This document shows, in pieces, positions 38,701 to 50,600 of a stretch of DNA of 64,000 nucleotides. Made by a program: the position numbers and the translations under genes. The notes below the pieces were generated by a model. That model saw only the letters and a program-made list of their open reading frames with translations. It had not been told where the DNA came from and did no database searches. Origin of the DNA: Theocolax elegans (taxonomy: Eukaryota > Arthropoda > Insecta > Hymenoptera > Cerocephalidae). The DNA lies in NCBI GenBank assembly GCA_026168455.1, contig CM047427.1, positions 85,962,670 through 86,026,669 on the forward strand, written 5' to 3'. Each line of letters starts with the position of its first letter. Position 1 is the stretch's first letter.

Positions 38701-41660
38701 ATGATTGACAGTAGTAATATATATATATGAACGTAATAAAATGTTAACAATGCAATAAAATATCTTTGCAATTATTTTTCCTTTTATAATGCATGATCGA
38801 GGCATAAATTCATACGGTTTATCTAAAATATTTATATTTTCTCGTCAAATAATTTGCAACGAGTGATATTTTACATCTGCTTAGATCTATAAAATTTGAT
38901 AATATTGATACATTTAGATCTTTTTGAAATCTCACTTGGTTAAATAGGTAATATACCTTGATCGATGTGGTTTTTAAAAATATCTGAAAGAAAAATATTA
39001 AATGTAAAATATTGTGAACTAGCATTTGGTGATATTTATGAAGGATCCGAAAACTGCAAGGGCATTACCCTGTTAATAAATCGTATATAAACGACTGAAC
39101 GTTCGATAAATCGTACTGCCCGATTGTACCCAGCTAATTACACCCCCGGTAATCTCTTTTTGTTTCATCGTCTCTTTGTGATCGTGTTCTACCCTGGTAA
39201 CGTGAACGCCTAACGAAGAGGCGATGACACGCGCGATCCGATGCACTTCTCCCGTTTTCTCTCTGATCTCTCGCTCACTTGAATTAACGAGCCGTCGCGG
39301 CGTGATACCTTTTTTTCAAGGGCGTCGCGCAACCATTGGCTCGTTATTCGCCAGGGCAAGGGCGACGATCTTGATCACGTTGAAAGAGAATTATATAAGT
39401 AGCATGATATCTTTCGCTTGGGTTGATCCATTCGCAAATTACTAATTTTGGCTACAATTTTTTCAACTTTCTGCGTATTTGATTAATTATTATCTTTTTT
39501 TTTAATTTCGATCGATCGGGATGCAAATATTTATTTAAAGAAATTATACATTTAAAAATTACAAGGTAATTTGTGAAGTAAAACTTTGAAAATATAATGA
39601 GAAAATTATATATTTCGTATAATAAATAATAAAGTAAAACGTTAAATATTTAATTTACTTAAATTATACCTTTGAGAGTACACGTGGTATTAAATTAGTG
39701 TCTTTTTATTCTCATTAATGTACTTGTGTCAGGAATGCAAATTTTTCATCAAGGAATAAATTTAGTTAAATCAAAATTAAGATATGCAGCAAAAATATAA
39801 ATTAGTGGTGATTTAATACACTGGTATCTTGTAAAATTATCGATCTTCTTCGAATGTTTTGAAGTTATTCTAAAAAAAACCGTTAGACTCGAAGTTAAAT
39901 GCAAATTCTTGGTTTGATGCGCACCCTCACGGCACAAAACCCCTCAAAAGAGTTTTCTACAATCGTCAGTTAAAACACAATGAGCCGTCCCCTCGAATTT
40001 GTAAAACCATGAAAAAAAGGACTATTTGCAGTAGGTCGTTAAATTTTTCATCGGTCGACGACCACCAAGGCGCGAGACCATTATTGATGGATTTGTTCGG
40101 GTGTGTGAAAGCCAAACCTCCAGGAAAGGTCGAAACCATAAATTTTTCCATGCGAAATTAGATACGGACTTTTTCTCTTTCCCCCTCATCAAGTATTAGA
40201 CTGTTATAAGAGTGATGTTTTGACGTCTACATGGCGAAGTGAAATTTTAAGTGACTCGTCGAACGTGTTTATGCGGCGATAATTTTTCGGACTCGATCGC
40301 TCGGTTATAATTATAATCGAGAGCGTGCTTGTTATTGTGAAATCCGGATTGAGGGTTGCATGCTTGTTAATTCGACTGCTTTTTACATTTACGGCATTCG
40401 AGTGTATACAACTAAAATTATACTGGGGTTAATAAATTGCTTATCTCTCCGAGCAAAATTTTTCAATTTATTTGCGATAATAATTATTAGCGTCGCTCGT
40501 GTTGTTATTGCGATTATAATTATGTAATCTCGATTGCGTGATAAGTAGAGGCCTGTTTCCCTCCGTACACATGCTTATGCGCGTATATGTGTGAATTCGT
40601 ATTTTAAAATGTGCAATTACTTTTTCTGGATATTATTGTGTTACAAGATTTTAATTAACGTTGCTAATTAATATAAATAATTGCGGTGATAATTGGTAAA
40701 TTCATTTTAATTAACATTCTAATTGATTTCTTTTCAACATCCAAATCATTATGTACACAGATATTACTGTTAAATGGGAAGTATTATTATACATACGGTT
40801 GGAAAGAGCTACTTTTTTAAGTCAAGTTTTACAATGTTATTATTTTTTCGTTTATTTGGATCTCAAAACTTCATAATTAATTTTCAATCAAATTATTATT
40901 CCGTCTAGTTGATATTTTTGTTTAACGATACATGCAAAAGCTTGAAATAATAAAAATATAATAAATATACACAGTAAGCAATTTGAATAATCTTAAGCGT
41001 ATAGTTAAAGAAAAATAAACATTATGCGATCAGTAGTGAAACATTTAAATTATTGAAGCTTTCTGGAAAAAAATAAATAATTTAGAAATTCTTTATAATT
41101 ATTAGTATTTTTGAAAAATCATACATAAATTTTTACAGTTGGCTGCTCAAATAATTTTAATTTTGTAATAATATTATTATCTTAATTGCTAGCAATGTGA
41201 TTGATAGTTAATTAGTAGTAGATAGTTAAAGGAAAATAAATTTCGTATAAAAACAAAAGATTGTCTTAAAATTTAAAAATTCATAAAAAAATTAATTTAT
41301 TAATGATATTATTTTTGAGCGTAGAGAAGAGGAGAACTAACAATTTTGTAAGGGAGTTGGTTCAATTGTGATATACTTATTTATTCATAAACAAATTACA
41401 TTAATTACATTAGAGTATTAGTAACTCGATTGTTTGGTAACTGTAACAATGTAGGCATTGTTGCTAAGCCGCGATGTAATTACTTGGCACGAGTCACGTG
41501 ATAACAAAAAAAGAAAGAGAAATGGTCGAAAAATGTGATGTCACTCTTACCGGCGATGATCGAGTATCCCGAGCAGCAGAGCGACCGTAACGCCGAGCCT
41601 GAATCCTATCGTCCTAGGCCCTACCTGGACGTCCTCTCCCCGTCGTCCCGACGAAGGCAT
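29770..41660 (-). CDS. Wnt10: Wnt10, secreted lipid-modified signalling ligand
   Basis: Minus-strand exons 41660-41551, 34565-34330, 32089-31803 and 30330-29770 join in phase to 397 residues, normal for a Wnt. Exon 1 begins MPSSGRRGED and has a hydrophobic core (LGVTVALLLGIL), a signal peptide. Exon 2 has CNGIPGLTKEQRELC and ECQHQFMWHRWNCSS. Exon 3 has GYRETGFVYAISSAGVAHSV, RACSMG, WKWGGCSHNLEYG and HNNQAGR. Exon 4 has CKCHGMSGSC with the serine acylated by Porcupine (about residue 227) and the Cys-rich end. The C-terminal half (FFFQKSPNFCERD, CCGRGYN, CQNCTVEEWITVCK) matches Wnt10 better than Wnt6 or Wnt1. Wnts act through Frizzled and LRP/Arrow. A 44-residue Arg/Lys-rich insert (272-315) separates the conserved halves. 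The exon 1-2 junction is the weakest: the phase-consistent acceptor (ATGAG, then C) lacks a good pyrimidine tract. Confidence 0.93.
30331..31802. other. Wnt10 intron 3
   Basis: About 1.5 kb. It contains a TA patch near 30962-30985 and a G-rich block at 31045-31087 on the plus strand (C-rich in the transcript), within a GC-richer patch at about 31010-31260. No exon was recognised; the overlapping open frames here arise from low-complexity sequence. Confidence 0.75.
32090..34329. other. Wnt10 intron 2
   Basis: About 2.2 kb carrying the MITE at 32261-32671. The remainder is AT-rich with a short TA patch near 33747. The open frames near 32859-33142 overlap in two frames and have no family signature. 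Confidence 0.75.
32261..32671. mobile_element. Tc1/mariner-type MITE
   Basis: A 407-bp element (32263-32669) flanked by TA on both sides (32261-32262 and 32670-32671), as expected for Tc1/mariner targets. Terminal inverted repeats of about 90-100 bp, roughly 32263-32360 and 32578-32669, start CA[T/A][T/C]ACCGTCCAT and share CTTTTTCATTTAAATGTG. They differ by a few substitutions and short indels. The interior of about 200 bp has no open frame, so it is non-autonomous. It lies in Wnt10 intron 2. No transposase is present in the window. Confidence 0.88.
34566..41550. other. Wnt10 intron 1
   Basis: About 7 kb, a usual place for Wnt enhancers. It alternates AT-rich DNA with GC-rich patches at about 35220-35420, 36460-36720 (with TATAAA at 36506-36511 on the plus strand), 37900-38180 (G-rich block and CAAGATGGCG) and 39210-39370. 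No coding exon was recognised. A near-perfect 22-bp palindrome is at 40300-40321. Confidence 0.65.
36506..36511 (+). promoter_or_regulatory. TATA-like box in CpG-rich patch (Wnt10 intron 1)
   Basis: TATAAA follows a CpG-rich stretch and precedes a GC-rich region on the strand opposite Wnt10. It could mark an antisense or enhancer transcript. Sequence alone does not prove a promoter. Confidence 0.25.
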
Positions 41661-42600
41661 TCTTTCATCGCCTCGACCTCCTATAGGCACCACTCACGCT
41701 AATTATTATTATTATTTACGTCGTATCGCACCCTTAATTATATTTTCCTCGTGTTTTCGAATCGCAAAAAAACCGCACTTTCACGTCCGTCACACACGTG
41801 CCGCGGGATCCACCGGGCGAGTGTTGTCGTCCGGGTAGCCGCTCGCGAGCCGCCCCCCGGGCTCGCGAGCCACCTCGCTCATCCTCGTCGGGCGAAGCTT
41901 TTCCGGGCGCGCTTCCTCGCTCGCCGGAGTTGCGGGCTCAAATAAAAAAGTCGCCCCCTCGAGGGATCCTCCTACTCCGCGGCCGCTCCTCCTCTCTCCT
42001 CCCTCCAGGCGCCTCTCTCGCTCTCTCTCTCTTTCTCTCTCTCCCCCCCCCCCTCCCTCTCCGCCACCTCCACCGCCGCCACCACCACCTCCTCCTCCTC
42101 CTCCTCCTCCTTCCTTCCCTACCAACCTACCTACCTACCTACCTACCTACCTATCTACCTCGCTCCCTCCCTCCCTCCTTCCCTCCCTCCTTCCCCCCCG
42201 GACTACTGGCGAGACGCGGGGGTGCGGAGGTACCGGGACATCGGAGCCGACTGCCAAGCCATAGGGACTCGCGCCGAGGATCTCGGCAACCCCCACCATT
42301 TTAGAAACCACCACCACCTTCCACCCTATTACCAAAGAGTGGGAGTGAGAGAGAGAAAGACCGAGATCGACCGAGAGAAAGAGAGAAGAGAGAAGAGAGA
42401 AGAGAGAGCCGAGATCGAGGTGTTTTTCTCACCTTATACAACCGATGTCACGTGCTCCGGTGTTTTTCCGGATTTTTCGATCTCCTCGCACTGTGATTCT
42501 GGGACTCTAGCAGTTCGTTGGTTCTCTCATGTGTATTACCTTATTTGTTCTTTGCCAAATTTTTGACGTACTCATTTTAACGACGGTTATATGTACTAAC
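41661..42600 (-). promoter_or_regulatory. Wnt10 5' region: GC-rich, pyrimidine-rich island
   Basis: The most GC-rich part of the window lies immediately upstream of the Wnt10 ATG and grades into polypyrimidine on the plus strand (polypurine on the gene strand). A short upstream ATG (9 bp before the start codon, ATGAAAGAATGCC) is in another frame and runs to a stop inside exon 1, a possible upstream ORF. I could not place the transcription start. Long open frames on both strands here are by-products of low complexity. Confidence 0.55.
42014..42200. repeat. Compound microsatellites (CT, C, CCT, ACCT, CCCT)
   Basis: Successive simple repeats: CT run about 42016-42042, C run 42043-42053, CCT run about 42088-42110, ACCT run about 42124-42160, then CCCT/CCTT words to about 42198. 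The gene strand is therefore G-rich with quadruplex potential and triplex-capable purine tracts. Confidence 0.9.
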
Positions 42601-44646
42601 ATGCCAAAGTTATGATAATATAGAAAATATCACATCTAAGGGGCTGTCATAGTTGAGGTGAGTACAAAAATGAATATTGCACAACCAATACCAAAATTAA
42701 GTTCCTCGAGTAGTAGATGCTGTTAATATCCATCAGATATACTATAAACGCCTTACAATAATAAACGTTTGCGCACCAATAAGTAAATTTGAAAACTATG
42801 TGCTGAAACAGAAAAGAGAATTAGTGTATATCAAATAGTCTTAAATATGATTTATTTCAATTTTACTTGAAACACTTTTTTACCACAAAGACTAGACGTA
42901 ATTTCTAAGATAAATCAAGTGCAACGGGAATTCACGTTTCTGATTGAAATCACACCGTTTAATTATTGTAAAGGCAGGTTAAATGATAGATCGCCTCAAA
43001 ATCAGTAAAATACCTCTTGTAAAAATATCGTTTTACTTTTGTTTCGCGTGCGAGTAAATTGCGTAATGTTGGGCAACGCGGTTACTTGCAAAATCTCCAT
43101 CACGAATCCACGAATGAGCAATTTTCGAATAATATTCTACATGACGTACAATCAATAACTTAACCACAAATTGCGTAAATTCATTATTGCTTGCTAAACT
43201 TCTTAATTTATATAGCCGATAAAACTGTAATGAAAAATTCCGACTGAAATATATATATATATATATATATATATCTAACTTATAAATTAACTCTCAACGA
43301 AACCTATATGAGAATTGCGTAAAAAATTTTACCGTATCTTTACGAACTTCACCTTCGACGAAATCGCGGTGACGTTATTGTTTGAAACCGTGAGATAAGA
43401 TCTTAGAAGTATACACTCGACAAAGGAAGTGAATCCAAAGTATTGTTTAAAGACTGCGCCTAGAACGAAAAGTATCACGTGCACCGAAATTTCTTGGTTT
43501 TTTAAGGCCTCGAGGCGCCATAAATATATATTAGTTTTGTATACAGGAATTTAAAAATTTCTTAAAAAACTTAATATCTTGTATAGTTTAAAATACTTAT
43601 TGGTATATATACGGTTACTCATGATCTTCGGAGAGAGAGAGAGAGAAAGAGAACTCAAAATGTTATTAAACGTCTAAATTACTTAAAAAATATTGAAATG
43701 TATCGAAGCAACTGCTAAAATATATATGAGATTGCGTCGCATTGCAAAAATGGCAGGATTAAACAAATTTATTTGAAGCCATTTAGTAGATTGTTCTATT
43801 AATGTAGTCTCTTTATCCGGAATGTAGAATTGTTGTGAAACTCCAATCGTGTAAAGGAAAGGTATGTTTTTACGTATTTACTATTTATACATTGAAATAC
43901 GTTGAAGTCAAAGTATAACTATTTATTATGCTGGAGTAAATTTGCGTTTTTCAAATTTGTATTCGCGTTTAATTTAAATTTATTATTTTCAGATTACGTA
44001 TAGTTCTGTATAGTGTGTGTACGCGGTATCTCCGTACTCTTCTTAATCTATCAAAAACACATATGAATGTTAAAATTGGATTATACGTATAACCGAGTTT
44101 TAAACTATTAAATATAAAAAATAAACTTATTTTAAGGTATAAGTACACTTATTATACAAAGCAGAATTCGTTGTAAGAAAGATCTTATTAGCACGTGAAA
44201 AATGATTTATTAATTATTAAAATGAGATAAAACAGTGTACAACGGGATAAATATTGAAATAAAATAAACAACATAATCTTCTAGAGATGCAGTGAATTAA
44301 ATGCGGATTAATCATAGTCAAGGCTTGTCAGTAGGGTAATATTTCGTTTCAACACATCCGCGGCAAACTATCCACGGTGAGACGATGCGAGAAGCCTCGA
44401 GGTAGGCGCAAGCAGCGAGCGAAGCAGGTCCCTCCGTTTTTCGGGGGATGACGCGAGTCAACCCCCTTGGCTTTAACGAAACACAGTCCGCCCTCTCTCT
44501 TCGTCCGGCGTATCACGTGACGTGATCCAGTGGGAGGAGCTTCCCCCACTTTCGACTCGGTAGGCAGCCGCTGCACAGCATCACCCCCGTCTCGGCTAGT
44601 CAATCGGCATAATTGAGGTTTATCTCCTTCCCTCGCGTCTCCTCTC

Positions 44647-44680
<34 letters not shown>

Positions 44681-47600
44681 ACTCCCTCCCTCTCACGTGA
44701 GTTTGTTCCCCTCTTTCCACTGGGTGCATAGGTTGACCCCAAGGAATTTCTCGAAACGTGCACTCGATGCGACCCGACTATATGTGGGATCGGTTCTAAG
44801 ATTCTTGATTTTGATCCTGAGTTTACCGAGCTGTGACGTATTGTTTGCACTATAGGTATATATCTCTATGGTTCTCACGTTCTTTATGCGTATGCGTCAA
44901 TCGGGGTTATAGTTTACCGTTTCAACATTTTTATATTTCGGTACGCCTTATTATTATACATTATTTATTGTAGATGTAATATCAATTAATTATTTTGTAT
45001 GTATAATTATTTTTGTAAATATGTAGCTCTCGATTACACATTATGCTAAATCAAACACGAGTAAGTAACGCAAATTACCTCGAGTTATTTGTTGCGATTG
45101 TCAAACATCAATCATTTTTCAAAGGTATGAAACGTCAATATATGTTGAATAAGGTGCATTAATTAATTATTAAAAATTTTTGCTATACTTATAATTAATA
45201 TGCCATTTAAATTCTTCACGGTTGAATGAAATAAACTAAATGAAACATCCAAAATCAATATAAAATTAACAATATAAAAGCCTGTAATATGGTTTTTCAT
45301 AAGCAAGTATTAAACATCTTGCTATACATGGATAGATTAATACGTATAAGATATTTAAATAAAAATACGCGCTTTATCTTATTATTAAGAATAATGTTAT
45401 ATAACGAAACGATAACCCATTAAATAATCCCGAAAGAGTTGAGATTAAAAAAAAAGGTTGTATGGCAGTGTCAGTGGTATTGCAACCACCTCCCCTCCCC
45501 CCGTATCGTTCCGTTTATTAAAGCAATCTTTGGAGTGAAAAGTGTATACATCCCTACGCATAATAAGCCAAGATACAGATCGATGACTCAATGGCACGCT
45601 CCGAGGGGGCCTCGTAAGAATTCGTCTGTTTCCAGTCGACGGAGCTGTGGAGAGCGAGAGAGAACCAAAGCCGCCGGCAATTAGCCCCGCGGCGCCGACT
45701 CACGTGTCTATCGCCTACGTGAACGTATATGCGCGCGACATCAAACGACGCCGAGGCACAAAGCCCCGATATTGCAGCTCCTGAATGCGTGCGTCTACAT
45801 GCGTGCGTCTGATAAATCGAGGGTGGGGAAAACCGTACACGTACTAGACCGGAGGGGTATATCAAAACTTGCGCAATTGGCCCATAGGCTTATGTGTGTT
45901 ATTCTTCTTTTCGAGCGTGGAAAGTGCCTTCAATATTTTATATCTCCTAAAATTTAATTGCGCGAATTGCTCTGATAATACAGTAAAACCAGACCAACTC
46001 CTTTTTTTCATACGTGTAGATTTATAGTCGATTGAAGAAATAATATACCATCTTCTTAAATTTATTAGCGTATATTTGCGTTGTTGGATGATATTGCGAT
46101 AAATACGTTACGCACCTCCGCACTAAATTTCCACGATCCTGTTAAAACTATTTGAGAAAAAAAAAATGAAAAACATATATATGTAAACGTGATAGAAAAG
46201 AATTTTTGCGATAATAAATATGCAGCATTGTGCTTATCGAGAATACGATTTACTCGGTACAAGGTGTTTTTTTTTGTTGTAACAAGCCAGTGGAAAATTT
46301 CACGATGCTCATCGGCGAGATAATCTATTTCTGTCGTGTTATCTATCGCGCAGCCTCCGAGTTAATTTAATACACGGGGGTTCTGGTGTATCGAGGTGCT
46401 AAGTTAAGTATATCCATATCACTCGACGGTTTAGTCTGGCTGCTTTCAACCTATCCTCCTACTTCGCGTTTATCGGGCTCAACGTTTTGTGACTACGTTT
46501 CGCAGAAACAAGACTCGACTCAACCTCCCTCGCATTCTTCTTTTTCATATTCACGTCGCTACAGCTCTGAGCTTCATACCGTAAAACTCGAATATTCCAA
46601 AGGTCCAACGAATGCAAATAAATTGATACGTCGACATAAATGACCGTAAATATTGTTCGATAAACGCATCGATAATCAAATATGTATTTGATTTTTACAT
46701 ATAGGTATACTCGTAGTTTCCCTATTAAAATCATTCGCAAAATTTAGCATATCGATAATCTTTGTCGATCGGTTCTTGCGTATATATATATATGCGCATG
46801 AACGTTGGAGTATATACCGAGAGATACGATCTGTCAGGGCCATTCCGGCTTGCTCGTCATCCTATCAGGGTGCATTACTTATCGAGCCATACTGGAACAG
46901 CAACGGTTCACGATCGTCCCGGCACGCGAGCGTCGATACGATCGTGACCACTCGATCATCCTATCACCGGGCAATGCTGTATACCATTCTCCCTTTTTAT
47001 CTCCTTGTGCTCTCGGTTCTCATTTAATTGCTCGGCTCGCCAAATTTTTGCCCGTTTATTTTACGAGATGGTTGTTGGGAAATTCCTTGTGCGTGTACCC
47101 AACGCGAATGGTTATTCGTATTCAATTTCACTCGGGTTATCAACTCCTTTACTTTTCTATCTCTCGTTTTACCATTTTTACTTCGACTTCAACTTTGCAT
47201 CGGGTGGTCTTTCATTTCAATTATTGAAAGATTCTCTTATTTATTACGAGTATTCGTGATCGTATTAATTGCATTATTACATTCACGGAAAAATTAAATA
47301 TCATTTGCGTTAAAGATAATATACTTAAATTCGAAAATAAATTACATTCGGTATTATTTCGCTTGACTTATGGGAAATATTGTAGATAGTCGTATATACG
47401 AGAATGTGACCTACATCGCACGCACCTTATTATTAAATGAGTAATATGTCTTTATTTATACCCTAAGGGTATGTTATCGATATTTTAAATTACATTATAT
47501 TATATAATTGGAAACAAATTGTAGATTGTAAAGACTAGTTAGTAAAATAGCTCGTTGGTACGCATAGGTATATACATATATATATAAATGAATTACAAAA

Positions 47601-50600
47601 CCGGATCTTGACAAATCATTCCAAGAAGAAACTGTCTCTGCAGTCTAGTAATGCATTGCTCAAGGAGGAATACATTGAATGTATATTAATGAAAACGGTA
47701 ATAGATTGTAATGGCCCTTATTAACTCAATCGAGTTATTTTCTGTCAGCGCTGTATATATACGCAGGTATAATCGGTATCTCGTTGCGGATGCTTAATCT
47801 TCAAAGACTCGAACCATATCTATTTTATATATATATATATATATATATGTATATACCAATCAAACAGCACTTAAAAAGTAAAATATTTCATCCTACCAAT
47901 TAGATAACGTAGGATTTAATTGATTTTAATTTTTCACATAATTACATCCGTATACGCGTACATACCTATATATATATATATATCTATACCTGCTCCGTTC
48001 GTACGTCTATGTGGAAATGTTACTACTAATCGTATATAATTTATTTTCTTTAATACTAGTATTTTAAATGATAATTATTTATAATATTTTACAATAAGGA
48101 AGATGAATTTATGTATACAAATGTAAATTTTATCATTCGTTGATGTGTATAAATATGTAGGTATATGTACAATTATGAGTTTATCAGTCTTTTCGAAAGA
48201 TGACGGATTTATATTATTTTACAATTAGCGATTCGGATGATAAAAATAAGAATTTATCATTTTCGCGTGTACGTTGACTTAATTAATTTTCACAAATTTA
48301 AAATCAGTTGTTGCAAAAACTTTCATGGATGTCGAATTAAGATATTAATTATGCGATACGAATGTGGGTTCAAAATTATCAATGTCTGCACAAATGTTTA
48401 AAAATAAATAAGAATATCAGTCTGCGCGTATTATTTTTCAATACTTCAATCTACTCAATTATATATCCAGATATACCCGTAGAATTATTCGTAACACTCG
48501 CGCTGTACTTCTGACAAATTAAGCGTTCAGTATTCCATCCAAAGTTGTAAAAATGAGTTCGAAATATACGTATACGCTCATTCCCCATAGCGCCGTATAC
48601 CATAAGAAAGCACAAGCACATGTTTGGCGTAGAAAATTCGCGTAATTGAATTATTCTCAAGCCCATCAGTCACGATTGCAAGCCTAGAGCAATTCGTCTT
48701 TCTCTCTTTCTCCGCGCAAGTGCGCTTGTACACAGGCATATGCGTGTGTGTGTGTGTGTATCTCAAGTTACCCTCGTCAAACCGAGTCGAGAGATAGAGA
48801 GAGCGTGGCTTTGTACCGCCGCGGGAACGTGAAACAGTACGAGACGGTCTTGCGTTCTTTTTTCAGATGTCATTTCGTAGCATTGGTGTATTTAACTTCG
48901 TGGCGGTTTTCCATACATATACACATATATACACCATATACCTAAGGAAGATATTTAGTTGGGCGCGGTCACGAGCGTCGATTTAGATCGTTTTGATCGT
49001 GATTTCATCGAGAATTTCGATCGTGATTATGTGTCATACGGTATATTTGTATTGATTTAAAGCTAATTATACTTAGAGATTTAAAGTATGTCAAACATAT
49101 CCTTACGGGTATAAATGAATTATACGCATTTAACAAATTCAGCATAGGAAATTAAAGTTGAAACTGGAAAAAAGTGAATTTAATGAAATAAAATTAATTT
49201 TAAAATGAAAACTCTCTGAAAATGCCCCTTTTGTTAAAGGTACAGAGTCATAACGTTCGATCATCTTTCCCAAGTAGGACACATGGCTTCGTGTATGTAC
49301 GTGTACCTCGGTTAAACTGTCCCCGCACGCGCGTACTTATATATATGTATAAGAGGACGGTCGGTTTCCACGGAGAGGTCAAAGAGATCGTGGGAGGCAA
49401 AGAGGGTCGTGATAGACGCGCGCACGTGCCACAGAATTTACATTTCCTCAGACGTCGATTGACTGCCGTGTCGACGTGTTTGTTTGGACGTACGTCGCGA
49501 CAGTTCCGCGTAACTAATCTAAACTATACTCCCCGGCTCTGTTGGAAATTGGAAGTTGAAGATCGTCACGTTCAATTGTAAGCGTATTTACACACTGGTA
49601 ATTCTCAATTGTATATCTTATACATAGACGTGCATAGATGTATATATTTATACCTATGTCAATTAGGTTATAATAAATAAATATTTTAGTACGAATAATA
49701 TACACATTTTTAACGTTATTCGAATTTTCCGGCTGTCGATATTTTATATTGTCTGGAGTAATTACTTGATGAAAACCTAAAATCTAAATTATCAAGGTAA
49801 CGCAAAATATACGTATCTCCAGACAGGAAGTTCGAAACCCCTCGGTAATAAATCTGTATTACCCATTACAGCAGAATGAATATGTTTGCAACTACTTCTC
49901 GAAAAAAAAAAATAAAGAAAACTATATAGTTGGAGCGATGGTGAATTATGTAAATTTGCTAAAAAGGCTACTCTCATCGTCATGCGATCGACAGTTTCGG
50001 TTAATTATCCACGCGTTTATCCCCATAAAAATAGCTCGATCAAACTGTGGCAATCGATTAGTGCTGGAGGTAACCGACGCGTCACGGTCTTTCCGGACAA
50101 TATTCCTTTGCTCAAGGGTTACATGCATATGATTTTTCTGCGCGTATCTTTTCGTTACGGTAACTCAAAATATATCTAACTCCACGTGGATCGGTCTATT
50201 TTCCTGGGTGGTGAAAACGAGCGATGCTTACGGCTATTGCATTACTGTGTAATGCGATTACAAAGTTATTTACGCTAATCAATGTGAGATTATCTGAATT
50301 TGATGATGCCTGTGATTCCATGTACGAATCAAGTTTTTTTAGTTACTTGTATAGTTATAATAGGGTTCATGCTTATTTCACCTACCTAAAAATTTAATAG
50401 CGTACATTTTTGTTTTTAACTTACAGTTTTGTTAACCCTATTTTTACAACAGCTTCATTAATAATATACGATTTTAACTATTTTAAATACGATATTGTCG
50501 AGATTGATCACGAACAGCTATAAATAATTAATATTAATTATGTAGAGCAAAAACTAAGAATCCTTATTTCATATAAGGTCTATTAAAGTATTATAAAATT

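Noticed and set aside
41790..42304. Long open frames on both strands (111 and 168 codons)
   Set aside because: They run through compound simple repeats and encode only Gly/Arg/Glu or Pro/Ser/Leu runs; GC-rich low-complexity DNA lacks stop codons.
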